DNA of 64,000 nt from Bradyrhizobium sp. LMTR 3 (GTDB lineage: Bacteria > Pseudomonadota > Alphaproteobacteria > Rhizobiales > Xanthobacteraceae), in assembly GCF_001693485.1 (NCBI RefSeq), contig NZ_MAXC01000055.1:248001-312000 (forward strand), read 5' to 3'. Below the pieces are notes generated by a model that saw nothing but the letters and a program-made list of their open reading frames with translations, made no database searches and was not told the DNA's origin. Position 1 is the stretch's first letter, and every line of letters begins with the position of its first letter. Positions 36,026 through 44,929 of this stretch are shown here, one piece after another. Made by a program: the position numbers and the translations under genes.

Positions 36026-36490
36026 ATGTATTCCATCGTCAATCTGCTCATCCTGCTGCCCGCGCAGCTCGCGTCGTATTTTTCCTGGGCCGGCCCCCTG
36101 ATCGTGCGGCTCATCGTCGGCTGCACCTTCATGCTAGCCGGCTGGGGCAAGCTCAATCATCTGGAGCAGGTGACCGAGAACTTTGTCGGCTGGGGCATCC
36201 CCCTCCCGACAATCCTCACCCCCTTCGTCGCCGGCGTCGAATTTTTCGGCGGCGCCATGCTGATCCTCGGCCTGTTCACGCGAATCCCCGCCGCGATGCT
36301 GGCCGTGGTCATGGTCGTCGCCATCAAGGTGGCGAAATGGGGCGATGTCGATTCGCTGGAGACGCTGCTCGGCTTTGAGGAGGCAGCCTATTTCGCCGGC
36401 TTCATGTGGCTTGCGATTGCTGGCCCCGGCGCGGCGTCGCTGGACCGGCTGCTGCTGAATGCCAGCGGTCAGCCCAAAGCTTCAACCTGA
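36026..36490 (+). CDS. DoxX family membrane protein
   Basis: 154 residues with four predicted membrane segments (about 24-45, 60-85, 90-108, 118-138); VRLIVGCTFMLAGWGKL is the DoxX-type first helix. DoxX proteins commonly accompany bufferin operons (where the gene is named bufD in Caulobacter); here it lies upstream of the precursors instead of behind bufC. The ATG is preceded by GGGGGG. Function probably in a membrane redox reaction. Confidence 0.85.
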   Translation: MYSIVNLLILLPAQLASYFSWAGPLIVRLIVGCTFMLAGWGKLNHLEQVTENFVGWGIPLPTILTPFVAGVEFFGGAMLILGLFTRIPAAMLAVVMVVAIKVAKWGDVDSLETLLGFEEAAYFAGFMWLAIAGPGAASLDRLLLNASGQPKAST

Positions 36491-36580
36491 CACTCACAAT
36501 CCCGTGACATCGGCTGATGCTTGAGCCCTGATCTCGCCGCCTGCGTAGCTGGAGAAAACGCCACGCCTCCGGGAGCTACC

Positions 36581-38362
36581 ATGAAATTCGTCCGAATTGC
36601 CGCCTTCGCCCTCGCCGCGCTTGCGGCATCGCCGTCGTCTGCTGCGGACCCCAAATGGAGCGACTGGAGCGACGATCTGTTCGCCCGCGCGCAGGCCGAA
36701 CAGCGTTTCGTCATTCTCGATCTCGAGGCGGTCTGGTGCCACTGGTGCCACGTCATGGAGAAGACGACCTACGCCAATCCCGAGGTCAGGGAATTGCTCG
36801 CCGCGAAATATCTGCCGGTGCGGGTCGATCAGGACGCCAATCCCGATCTGTCGAGCCGCTATGGCGACTGGGGCTGGCCGGCAACCATCGTGTTCGGCCC
36901 CGACGGCACCGAGATCGCCAAGATCAGGGGCTATATCGAGCCGGAACGCATGCAGGCGCTGCTCAAGGCGATCATCGACGATCCCTCGCCCGGACCGTCA
37001 GTCGGCGAAGCCTTTGAGGTGAAGCCGTCCACCTCCGCCTTCCTCGACAAGGAGCAGCGCGCCGCGCTGACGAAGAATGTCGACGAAGCCTATGAGGAAG
37101 AGCTCGGCGGCTGGGGCGAGAACCAGAAATACATCGACGCCGACAGCATGGACCTTGCGATCACTCGCGCCGAGTCCGGCGACGCCACCGCGGCCAAGCG
37201 CGCCCGGCAAACACTCGATGCCGCCATCGCGCTGATCGATCCGGTCTGGGGCGGCGTCTACCAATATTCCGAAGCGGGCTCCTGGACGCACGCGCATTTC
37301 GAAAAGATCATGTCGTTTCAGGCGCAATATCTCCGGCAATACAGCCAGGCCTATGCGCTGTGGAAGGATCCGAAATACCTTGCTGCCGCACGCAACATCG
37401 AACGCTACCTTGCAGAGTTTCTGAAGAGCCCCGAGGGCGCGTTCTATGTCAGCCAGGATGCCGATCTCGATCACGACACCGATGGGCACACATACTACGC
37501 GCTATCGGACGGCGAGCGGCGCAAGCTCGGCATGCCGCGCATCGACAAGAACCTGTATGCGCGCGAAAACGGCTGGGCGATCTCGGGGCTTTCGGCCTAC
37601 TACAACGTCACCAACGATCCGAAGGTGCTGGCGATCGCAGAACGCGCGGCGAAATGGGTAATCGACAACCGCGCGCTCCCCGATGGCGGCTTCCGTCACG
37701 GTGAAAAGGATCGCGGCGGGCCATTCATCGGCGACACGCTGGCGATGGGCCAGGCCTTCCTCGATCTCTATGCCGCCACCGGAAATCGCGACTGGCTCAC
37801 CAGAGCCGCCAAGGCCGGCGAATTCGTCGCGACCTTCCACGATGAGGCCGGCGGCTTCGTGACCTCGAAGACGGCGGAAGGCAAAACCGGCGTGCTCGCC
37901 AAGCCGGCCAAGTTGATCGACGATCAGGTGCAGGTCGCAAGATTCATGAACCTGCTCAACCGCTACTTCGGCAATGAGGCCTATCGCGAAGAGGCCGCGC
38001 ATGCGATGCGCTATCTCGCCAGCGCCTCGGCCGGAATGATGCGTCCCCTGCCCGGCGTTCTGCTCGCCGACGAAGAGCTCGCGGTCGAACCCACGCACAT
38101 GACGATCGTCGGACACAAGGACGACGCCCGCGCGAAAACCCTGCATGCGCTGGCTCGCGCGCTGCCGGCCCGGTACAAGCGTCTGGAGTGGCTCGATCTG
38201 CGCGAGGGCAAGCTGCCCAACCCCGACGTCGAATATCCCGATCTCGGCGAACCGGCGGCGTTCGCCTGCAGCAACCGCATCTGCTCGTTTCCGTCCTTCA
38301 ACGTCGAGGAGTTGCGAGCCACGGTCGCGCAGATGGCGAAGCTGAAGCCTGTGCGGGGGTAG
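36581..38362 (+). CDS. DUF255 thioredoxin-domain protein, exported
   Basis: 593 residues: signal peptide (about 1-22, ending SSAA), a thioredoxin-like DUF255 domain with AVWCHWCHVMEKTTY (CxxC near residues 52-55), then a long alpha-toroid region typical of the YyaL/SPATA20 family (about 180-480) and a short C-terminal domain. The signal peptide argues for a periplasmic protein-thiol role, and the CcdA encoded three genes earlier could supply its electrons. The start at 36581 follows GGGAG; a longer frame begins 20 codons upstream. Confidence 0.88.
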   Translation: MKFVRIAAFALAALAASPSSAADPKWSDWSDDLFARAQAEQRFVILDLEAVWCHWCHVMEKTTYANPEVRELLAAKYLPVRVDQDANPDLSSRYGDWGWPATIVFGPDGTEIAKIRGYIEPERMQALLKAIIDDPSPGPSVGEAFEVKPSTSAFLDKEQRAALTKNVDEAYEEELGGWGENQKYIDADSMDLAITRAESGDATAAKRARQTLDAAIALIDPVWGGVYQYSEAGSWTHAHFEKIMSFQAQYLRQYSQAYALWKDPKYLAAARNIERYLAEFLKSPEGAFYVSQDADLDHDTDGHTYYALSDGERRKLGMPRIDKNLYARENGWAISGLSAYYNVTNDPKVLAIAERAAKWVIDNRALPDGGFRHGEKDRGGPFIGDTLAMGQAFLDLYAATGNRDWLTRAAKAGEFVATFHDEAGGFVTSKTAEGKTGVLAKPAKLIDDQVQVARFMNLLNRYFGNEAYREEAAHAMRYLASASAGMMRPLPGVLLADEELAVEPTHMTIVGHKDDARAKTLHALARALPARYKRLEWLDLREGKLPNPDVEYPDLGEPAAFACSNRICSFPSFNVEELRATVAQMAKLKPVRG

Positions 38363-38749
38363 CTGGATCGAATTTCGTTGTGCAACGCAAACGACCGCCG
38401 ATGCTTGCGCTAATCCGTTGAAGCGCCGCGCTTTCTGCGCGGCGCGCGCTTGCGGAGAACACTGCTGCACGCAAATGAAATACTCTCAAGCCGCCGGGGT
38501 TAGACATGGACGGATGTCCAACCGAAAAAAAATAAAATTTTCTTCTGAAACTCTGTAACCAAATCGCCCCATCCCCCGTAGCTGGTTTCGGATGAGCACT
38601 CAAATCACGGAGACCTGACGTCCTCCGGCAAGCCACCGCGATCTGATTGCCACCCGTCCCTCCCCTGCGTCGGCGGGGTCTGTGATCGAACGATCAACAG
38701 GTCTCACGGCGTCACTTTTTGCCTTCAAACAATCATCGAGGAGATCGTC
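38363..38749. other. Intergenic region ahead of the bufferin genes
   Basis: No coding frame supported. It contains an A-rich stretch (38523-38540), the ECF-type promoter at 38555-38582 and a leader of about 160 bases to the first precursor ATG, long enough for a regulatory 5' UTR, though no clear structure was recognised. Confidence 0.6.
38555..38582 (+). promoter_or_regulatory. ECF (SigF-like) promoter of the first bufferin gene
   Basis: GTAACC (38555-38560), 16-base spacer beginning AAATC, then CGTAGC (38577-38582). The same arrangement with the same spacer length occurs ahead of the second precursor gene at 39103-39130. In Caulobacter, SigF-dependent promoters of bufferin operons have GTAACC as the -35 element. 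The sigma factor gene is not in the window. Confidence 0.7.
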
Positions 38750-39013
38750 ATGAAGTTGAATTCCAAGTCCGGCGCGACGCTCGCCGCTGCCGCCGCCACC
38801 CTGTTCCTCGCCGGCTCGGTGGTGTCGACGGTATCGACGCCTGCGAACGCCGCCGCGGGCAAGTGCATGGCCGGCAATGCCTGCAAGGGCCAGAGCGCCT
38901 GCAAGGGCGCGGCCAATGCCTGCAAGGGCCAGAACGCCTGCAAGGGCCAAGGCTTCTCGGCGACCTCCGAAAAGGCTTGCGCCGCCATGGGCGCCAAGTT
39001 CGTCAAGGGCTGA
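38750..39013 (+). CDS. bufA2: BufA2-type bufferin precursor (periplasmic copper-binding RiPP), copy 1
   Basis: 87 residues: signal peptide (about 1-35, AAAATLFLAGSVVSTVS...ANAA), then a mature part with six cysteines in AGKC, four CKG units (NACKGQSACKG, NACKGQNACKG) and a final KACAAMG. This is the BufA2 family pattern: an exported peptide whose cysteines are modified by an MNIO enzyme to bind copper. The maturase genes bufB and bufC follow after a second precursor. A good ribosome binding site (GAGGAG) precedes the ATG. Confidence 0.86.
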   Translation: MKLNSKSGATLAAAAATLFLAGSVVSTVSTPANAAAGKCMAGNACKGQSACKGAANACKGQNACKGQGFSATSEKACAAMGAKFVKG

Positions 39014-39102
39014 TACGTTCCGATCAGATGCAACGAGGGTCCAGCAACTTGCCGGGCCCTCGTTGTTTCGTCCCGGTGGCTGAAATAAAGTCGGCCTCGC
39101 GT

Positions 39103-39130
39103 GTAACTAAATCCAGACCCGCCACGTAGC
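39103..39130 (+). promoter_or_regulatory. ECF (SigF-like) promoter of the second bufferin gene
   Basis: GTAACT (39103-39108), 16-base spacer beginning AAATC, CGTAGC (39125-39130), 81 bases ahead of the second precursor ATG. It matches the site at 38555-38582 in 21 positions or more of the two boxes and flanking bases, showing that the duplication kept its own promoter. Confidence 0.7.
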
Positions 39131-39210
39131 TATCTCCGGGTGCAGTTTGTCAGCCGGAACTGTCGCGGCTTGCGGGCGATGCACCCTCACACTTCCTCTG
39201 GAGAATACAA

Positions 39211-39468
39211 ATGAAGATGACCTCGAAGTCCGGCGCCACCCTCGCTGCCGCTGCAGCCACCCTGTTCCTGGCCGGCGCCACCGTGTCGACCGTGGCCTAT
39301 GCCGCCGGCGAAGGTAAGTGCGTCGGCGCCAATGCCTGCAAGGGCCAGAGCGCATGCAAGGGTGCCAGCAATGCCTGCAAGGGCCAGAACGCCTGCAAGG
39401 GGCAGGGCTTCTCGGCCATGACCAAGGAGAAGTGCGACGCCGCCAAGGGCAAGTATATGCCGTCTTAA
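39211..39468 (+). CDS. bufA2: BufA2-type bufferin precursor, copy 2
   Basis: 85 residues with the same plan as copy 1: signal peptide (about 1-32, ending TVAYAA), then GEGKC, four CKG units and a terminal EKCDAAKG, six cysteines in total. It keeps the EGKC sequence known from bufferins, where copy 1 has AGKC. The start ATG follows CTCTGGAGAATACAA. The two copies are tandem duplicates differing mainly in the linker and C-terminus. bufB follows 111 bases downstream. Confidence 0.86.
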   Translation: MKMTSKSGATLAAAAATLFLAGATVSTVAYAAGEGKCVGANACKGQSACKGASNACKGQNACKGQGFSAMTKEKCDAAKGKYMPS

Positions 39469-39579
39469 GTCGCGGTCCGATCGAGGCCCGGTGTAGGCCG
39501 GGCCTCGCATCCATGCTAGGTTGACGGTACAGTTTGGGACACGCCGCCGCGTTTGCGGCGCCGTTCGAGCGGAGACGAG

Positions 39580-40485
39580 ATGAACGTCGCAAGCAGATTG
39601 CCAGATACTTCGGCGGCTGCGCTTGCAGACCGCTCAGTGACATCGGCCAAGCCGCCCTTCCTCGGCTTCGGCCTCGGCTTGCGTCACCAGCATTACGACG
39701 AAATCCTGAGCGGCAATCCGCCGATCGACTGGTTCGAGGTGATCAGCGAAAACTACATGCTGCCCGGCGGCCAGCCGCTGCGCACACTAGACCGGATATG
39801 CGAACGCTACCCCGTGGTCATGCATGGCGTGTCGATGTCGATCGCCTCCACCGCCCCGCCGAACTTCGAATATCTGCAGGCTCTGAAGGATCTCGCCCGG
39901 CGCGTCGAGCCGAAATGGGTGTCGGACCATCTGTGCTGGACCGGCGTGCACGGCAAGAACCTGCATGATTTGCTGCCGATCCCCTACACCAGGGAAGCGC
40001 TCGATCACGTCGTCAGCCGCGTCCAACTGGTGCAGGATCTTCTCGGCCGAGCCATCGTGCTCGAGAACGTCTCGACCTACGTCCAGTTCAGCAATTCCGA
40101 AATGACGGAATGGGAATTCCTCTCCGAATTGTCGCGCCGCTCCGGATGTTGGCTCCTGTTCGACGTCAACAATGTCTATGTCAGCGCCTTCAACCACGGC
40201 TACGATCCCATGACTTTCCTCAACGGCATTCCGGCGGATCGCGTGGTGCAGTTTCACATGGCCGGCCACAGCCACATGGGCACCCATATCATAGACACCC
40301 ACGACCATCCGGTGTGCGAGGATGTCTGGGATCTCTATGCCGCGGCGTTGAAGCGTTTCGGCCGCGTCTCGACCATGATCGAGCGCGACGACAACATCCC
40401 ACCGCTCGACGAATTGTTGCTTGAGGTTGTCAGAACCCGTGAGATGGCCGAAAAAATCTTGCCGAGGTGCACGCAGGCGGAATGA
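39580..40485 (+). CDS. bufB: MNIO family bufferin maturase (DUF692)
   Basis: 301 residues. TIM-barrel multinuclear non-heme iron oxidase of the MbnB/DUF692 family, which oxidises precursor cysteines to copper-binding heterocycles. Metal-binding motifs seen in order: VVMHGVSMS, WVSDHLCWTG, VLENVSTYV, FDVNNVYVS, VQFHMAGHSHMGT, DTHDHPV and IERDDNIPPLDEL. The start at 39580 follows GGAGACGAG; an upstream ATG adds nine basic residues. Its TGA overlaps the bufC ATG. Confidence 0.93.
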   Translation: MNVASRLPDTSAAALADRSVTSAKPPFLGFGLGLRHQHYDEILSGNPPIDWFEVISENYMLPGGQPLRTLDRICERYPVVMHGVSMSIASTAPPNFEYLQALKDLARRVEPKWVSDHLCWTGVHGKNLHDLLPIPYTREALDHVVSRVQLVQDLLGRAIVLENVSTYVQFSNSEMTEWEFLSELSRRSGCWLLFDVNNVYVSAFNHGYDPMTFLNGIPADRVVQFHMAGHSHMGTHIIDTHDHPVCEDVWDLYAAALKRFGRVSTMIERDDNIPPLDELLLEVVRTREMAEKILPRCTQAE

Positions 40486-41267
40486 GCGATTTTGCGCGAC
40501 AGCAAGCCGAGTTTCAGCGCGGCATCCTTGATGGCGACGATACGGTGCTGGCTGAAATCCTCGACAGCCCGCGCGAGAAGCGCGAAACGCTATTCGGCGT
40601 CTATCGCTATGCCTACGGTTCGCGGCTGGTCGAGGCAATGCGCAATGACCACGAGCTGCTGCATCTTTACCTCGGTGACGAGATGTTCGACGAGATGGGG
40701 CACGCTTATGTCAAGGCGCGCCCATCCGAACATCCGAACCTACGCTGGTTCTCGCAAGGCCTGCCGGAGTTTTTGAAATCGGCGAAGCCCTACTCGGACC
40801 ATCCCGTATTGTCGGATCTGGCCGCGCTGGAAAAGGCGCTCAACGATGCCTTCGACGCCGCGGAAAGCAAGGTCGTCGAACTGCCCGACATGGCGCGCTT
40901 TGCGCCCGAGGCATGGTCGGGCCTGAGGTTTCAGCCGCATCCCAGCGCCTTCAGGCTCGATCTTGCAACCAATGCGGCTGCGATCTGGCTCGCGCTCAAG
41001 AACGACGAAACGCCGCCCGACGCGACCGCACTGGAGCAGCCGGCGCGTCTTCTGATCTGGCGTCAGGACGTCACGCCGATGTTCCGCGAACTTTCGGCGG
41101 AAGAGGCGATGATGTGGGATGAGGCCGCGAACGGCATTCCGTTCGGCGTGCTCTGCGAAATGCTCGCGACCTATGACGACCCAGACAGCGCGGCGGGCCG
41201 CGGCGCCGGCTATTTGCACGGCTGGATCACGGCGGGACTTTTGACGGATGTTTCCGTCGGCTCATGA
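40482..41267 (+). CDS. bufC: BufC, maturase partner protein (DUF2063)
   Basis: 261 residues. N-terminal DUF2063 domain (about 1-95) with MSDFARQQAEFQRGIL and YRYAYGSRLVEAM, then a C-terminal alpha/beta part. In MNIO systems the DUF2063/MbnC-type protein binds the precursor leader and complexes with the oxidase. Overlaps bufB (ATGA) and the next gene (ATGA), so all three are translationally coupled. The common database description as a DNA-binding protein is historical. Confidence 0.9.
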   Translation: MSDFARQQAEFQRGILDGDDTVLAEILDSPREKRETLFGVYRYAYGSRLVEAMRNDHELLHLYLGDEMFDEMGHAYVKARPSEHPNLRWFSQGLPEFLKSAKPYSDHPVLSDLAALEKALNDAFDAAESKVVELPDMARFAPEAWSGLRFQPHPSAFRLDLATNAAAIWLALKNDETPPDATALEQPARLLIWRQDVTPMFRELSAEEAMMWDEAANGIPFGVLCEMLATYDDPDSAAGRGAGYLHGWITAGLLTDVSVGS

Positions 41268-42073
41268 AGAGGAGCGCTCGGCGAATGGGAATGGACACCG
41301 ATCGCCACTTCATCGAGCGCATGCACTGGGACGAAGTCGCACGGCGCATCGGGAGTGGCGCGGTGGCCATATTGCCAATCGGCGCTGCCGCCAAGCAGCA
41401 CGGCTTCCACCTCCCGCTCAACACCGACCGCATCCAGGCCGAATGGCTCGCGGCCAGGATGGCGGACAAGATCGACGCGCTGATCTGGCCGACGCTGACG
41501 TACGGCCATTATCCCGCCTTCATCGAATATGCCGGCAGCAGCAGCCTGTCGATTTCGACCTTCGAGGCACTGGTGCGCGAGATTGCGGGGCAAATTCTCG
41601 CCGGCGGAATTCCAAAGCTGCTGGTACTCAATACCGGGATCAGCACGTTAGCCCCGGTCGATCGCGCACTGGCGCGCCTCGACAGCGAGCGGATAAGGCA
41701 TCTGTGGATCCACGAAGGCCCGCGCTATCCGCGCGTGGCGAGGCAATTGGCCGAACAGAGCCATGGCAGCCATGCGGATGAACTGGAAACGTCGCTGATG
41801 CTGGCGCTGGCACCGCATCTGGTCGACATGATGCGCGCCGAAGCCAGCCCCGCCCTGAACCAGGAGATGCCGGGCGCACTGACGCCGTCGGATCCGCACT
41901 CGCCAAATTACAGCCGTTCCGGCAGCTATGGCGATCCGACACGGGCGACGTCGGCCAAGGGCGAGGCCTTGCTCGCCGCCATGCTCGGCGATCTCCACGA
42001 ACAGGCCGCTTCGTTCATCGCGCAACGCCCAGGTGAGGAGCGGTCGGCCGCGGCCCAAACCGTGCTGCGATGA
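41264..42073 (+). CDS. Creatininase-like protein with degenerate metal site
   Basis: 269 residues of the creatininase/MftE family fold: the LPIGAAAKQHGFHLPLNTD segment (about 37-55) aligns with the metal-binding GxxEQHGPHLPLxTD, and ADELETSLMLAL with the HAxExETS segment. The metal-ligand Glu is Lys (AAAKQHG) and the NGHGGN motif is replaced by LNTGIST, so about three of five ligands are gone. It is probably not a classical amidohydrolase. Coupled by ATGA to bufC upstream and to the peptidase gene downstream. MftE is known to trim radical-SAM peptides, so a role near the bufferin pathway is conceivable but unproven. Confidence 0.8.
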   Translation: MKRSARRMGMDTDRHFIERMHWDEVARRIGSGAVAILPIGAAAKQHGFHLPLNTDRIQAEWLAARMADKIDALIWPTLTYGHYPAFIEYAGSSSLSISTFEALVREIAGQILAGGIPKLLVLNTGISTLAPVDRALARLDSERIRHLWIHEGPRYPRVARQLAEQSHGSHADELETSLMLALAPHLVDMMRAEASPALNQEMPGALTPSDPHSPNYSRSGSYGDPTRATSAKGEALLAAMLGDLHEQAASFIAQRPGEERSAAAQTVLR

Positions 42074-43052
42074 AAGCCGCCAGTGCATTTCGCTGGACCG
42101 TGGTCGCCGTGATCGTCACGACGTTGGCAAGCGCCATTTCGTTCCGCGCCGATGCGCAATCGGAATATATGCGCGACCGGATGCCCTACGACGCTTTCGA
42201 CCGGCTGCCCAAAACCGATATTGAAGTGCCCGGCGGCATCATCCATGCCGCGTTCGCGCCGGGTGACTTCATGCTATCAAGGGAAAAACTGCTCGACTGG
42301 ATCAGGATGTCGGCCGGGCCGTGACGACCTATTACGGGCGATTTCCCGTCAACTCGCTCCGGCTGCTTTTGGTGCCGGTGGATGGAGGCCGCATTCGCGG
42401 CGGCACGACGTGGGGCTATCGCGGCGCCGCCATTCGCATTCCGCTCGGCCGCGATTCAAGCGAGGATGGGCTGCGCCGCGACTGGGTGATGGTGCACGAG
42501 ATGGTGCATACCGCCCTGCCCGACATGCCCGACCGCTACGCGTGGCTGTCGGAGGGGCTGGCTGTCTACGTCGAACCGGTCGCGCGAGTCCAGGCTGGAG
42601 ACCTGACGGCGCGGGAAATCTGGCAGGCGATGATGCGCGACATGCCGAAGGGACTGCCGCAGGCTGGCGACCAGGGCCTCGACAACACTGGCACCTGGGG
42701 GCGGAAATATTGGGGCGGCGCGATGTTTTGCCTGCTCGCCGATATCGAAATCCGCAAAGCCACCGACAATCGTCTCGGTCTGCAGGACGCGATGCGCGGC
42801 GTGCTTGCCGCCGGCGGCAACCACGAACAGGACTGGTCGATCGAGCGCATTCTTGCAACCGCCGACAAAGCCGTCGGCGTCGACGTGCTGACCCGGCTTC
42901 ACAACGAGATGGGGCCGAAGCCGGTGACGCCGGACCTTGCCGCGCTGTGGCGCAACCTCGGATTGAAACGGATCGGCGAAGATATCGAATTCGACGACAC
43001 CGCGCCGCTCGCGGCGATCCGCAAGGCGATCACTGCGCCGCCCGCACGATAA
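42070..43052 (+). pseudogene. Secreted zinc metallopeptidase-like gene interrupted by a frameshift
   Basis: Two frames form one protein. The first (42070-42324) encodes a signal peptide (about 1-29) and ends ...MSAGP. The second (42321-43052) continues with TTYYGRFPVNSL and carries the gluzincin motif VHEMVHTA followed by WLSEGLAVYVE, whose Glu would be the third zinc ligand. Restoring one G in the GGG run near 42316-42318 joins them as SAGAVTTYYGRF. Hence a single-base deletion, real or a sequencing error. The start overlaps the creatininase-like gene (ATGA). Confidence 0.75.
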
Positions 43053-43122
43053 GACGCATGGAGAAGCGCGACATGATGATCCGGCAGCCAGCGCCGCCGG
43101 ACCATCCATCATAAGCGAAGCA

Positions 43123-43821
43123 TCAGAACCGATAACTGGCGCCCACGCGCACGAAGTGCATCTCGTTGCGGAATTCAGCCCGGGTGCGGTCCCGGCTGGA
43201 CAGCGTGACGCTGCCGTAATCGGCATAGAGATATTCACCGCGCGCAACCAGGTGCCTGGTGAAAGCATACTCAATGCCCGCGCCCACGATCAACCCGGCC
43301 TTGACCTGCTCGTCCCAGATCGCCTGCTCCAGCGTGTCACACCCTCTCTGAACCGTATAGCGATAGCCATTGCCGATGCTGGCCACGCCGACACCGACCG
43401 CACCAAATGCGAGCAGGCGGTCGAACGCGTAGCCGGCGCGCAGGCGAGCGGAGCCGAACGCGCCGAACCTCGATAGCAACGCGCTGTCGCCAAAGACGAG
43501 TTCGTCCTGCGACGACGTGGACTTGCCCCAATCGAATTCACCACCGATCACAAAGCGGTTGGCGAATTGATAGTTGTAGCCGCCGTAAACGCCGACGGCG
43601 AAGCCACCAGCCTGTCCCTCCGCATGGCGACAAGCACCATTTCGGCAGTAATCGGCCGCCCACGCCGCATACGCACCGCCGCCGTAAACGCCCGCATAGA
43701 ATCCGGTCCAGTTGTAGTGAGGCGAAGGCAGGTCCGGAATACGGATTTCAGCAGCCTTCGCCGCCGGACCTGCCAATAAAAAGCCACACGCGGCAACAAT
43801 CCCCCAGGAAAGAAAACGCAC
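43123..43821 (-). CDS. Outer-membrane beta-barrel protein (Omp25/31-like)
   Basis: 232 residues: signal peptide (about 1-23, ending AKAA), then the alphaproteobacterial porin-like segment WTGFYAGVYGGGAY and alternating strands such as GGYNYQFANRFVIGGEFDW, ending ...FVRVGASYRF with the terminal Phe typical of barrels. Four cysteines suggest two disulfides. Function unknown beyond surface structure. Convergent with the peptidase gene. Confidence 0.87.
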   Translation of the reverse strand: MRFLSWGIVAACGFLLAGPAAKAAEIRIPDLPSPHYNWTGFYAGVYGGGAYAAWAADYCRNGACRHAEGQAGGFAVGVYGGYNYQFANRFVIGGEFDWGKSTSSQDELVFGDSALLSRFGAFGSARLRAGYAFDRLLAFGAVGVGVASIGNGYRYTVQRGCDTLEQAIWDEQVKAGLIVGAGIEYAFTRHLVARGEYLYADYGSVTLSSRDRTRAEFRNEMHFVRVGASYRF

Positions 43822-44275
43822 TTACGCACCTCATCACGCACGACACACGCAACACATGTTGCGGGAACAAGCAGAAGAGGGCAGTTCGGGCGCGACGATG
43901 TTTAAGTCTGGCGGCGCGGTGTTGAAACGAGGCTATGTTTGGAACGAAATTGGGATTGCCGCCACAATGTACAACCTGTGGGCGAAAAACGTTGTTGCAG
44001 GAATTCGACCGCCACTTCCGGTTTCATCACGAAGTGGCGGGCCACGGGTGCCTCTAGTGCGTGGACGCGCAGCCATAGCTAATCGATGCAAGCTGGATGG
44101 AGGCAAGGCAGTGGCAGCTAGTGTGTCGTAGCGAGCAGCGAGCCGCTTTCGGGGGCATAGCCGACATAGCGGGACCTCCTACTGACCTCGTCCGGGTCAA
44201 AAATGACCTTAGCGGATTTCTTGGAGATCAAGGGCCTGCCCGACCAGCACTGGTGATCCAAAGCGGCAAAGCGCT
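43822..44275. other. Gene-free stretch of lower G+C
   Basis: No supported coding frame, RNA or repeat was found. Composition is less GC-rich than surrounding genes, and the right end merges with a possible acetyltransferase remnant. Confidence 0.5.
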
Positions 44276-44428
44276 GTGGACACGGCTCACCTCATAGTCC
44301 GACAGCTAAAACGCTCCGATGTGGCTGATGTTTTCGCCATCTCTTTAAGGTTGAGGCAATCAATTCGCGCTATTGGCTCGCCTGTTGCCTTCAAGATGGC
44401 GATGGTTGGCGCCAAGGATAATGTCTGA
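44276..44428 (+). pseudogene. Possible GNAT remnant, 50 codons
   Basis: A GTG-initiated frame begins VDTAHLIVRQLKRSDVADVFAI, like the first strand and helix of GNAT acetyltransferases, then degenerates and stops after 50 codons. The stop overlaps the following ATG (TGATG). It is either a decayed gene or chance similarity. Confidence 0.25.
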
Positions 44429-44748
44429 TGTACTTCCTCGCTGCATGTCTGATTGTGCTGGTCTTGAGTGCCGTGGCGTCATTTCGTCGATCCAAGTCTC
44501 TATCACGGAACTTTCACGGGCGGCTTGCAGCGATTTGGCCCTCTCTCTGCGCGGGAATTTGTGCGCTGGGACTGATCGGATTTGATCATGTTCAAGCCAA
44601 GCAGGAACTTGGTCCCTCCGCGACGACCTATCTCATCATGCTTATTGGCGCTTTCGCTGCCGGTTGGTTTGTTGGCGTCTTTGCCGAAAACTACGTTCAA
44701 GAGCAGACTTCACGGCGCGGAAAATCTGCACATAGCGGATTGGATTGA
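44428..44748 (+). CDS. Hypothetical small membrane protein
   Basis: 106 residues with three hydrophobic segments (about 1-19, 32-52 and 68-88: FLAACLIVLVLSAVASF, WPSLCAGICALGLIGF, YLIMLIGAFAAGWFVGVF) and a polar C-terminus. No family recognised. No clear ribosome binding site beyond the overlap with the preceding frame. Moderate support only. Confidence 0.45.
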   Translation: MYFLAACLIVLVLSAVASFRRSKSLSRNFHGRLAAIWPSLCAGICALGLIGFDHVQAKQELGPSATTYLIMLIGAFAAGWFVGVFAENYVQEQTSRRGKSAHSGLD

Positions 44749-44929
44749 GGGCGCCGCGATCACGCAAAAGCGAACACGAGCATCGGACTATGACCGCCGA
44801 TAAGCTTTCTTGACTCCGGTACTGGCCCATAGCGTCGTTTCGTTGCGGCGCGGCAGTTGGGCCACTATCGGAGCGAAGCGAGCATTTGAGCAGACCGCGT
44901 TCACGGAACCGGATCAATCAATACGCGCC

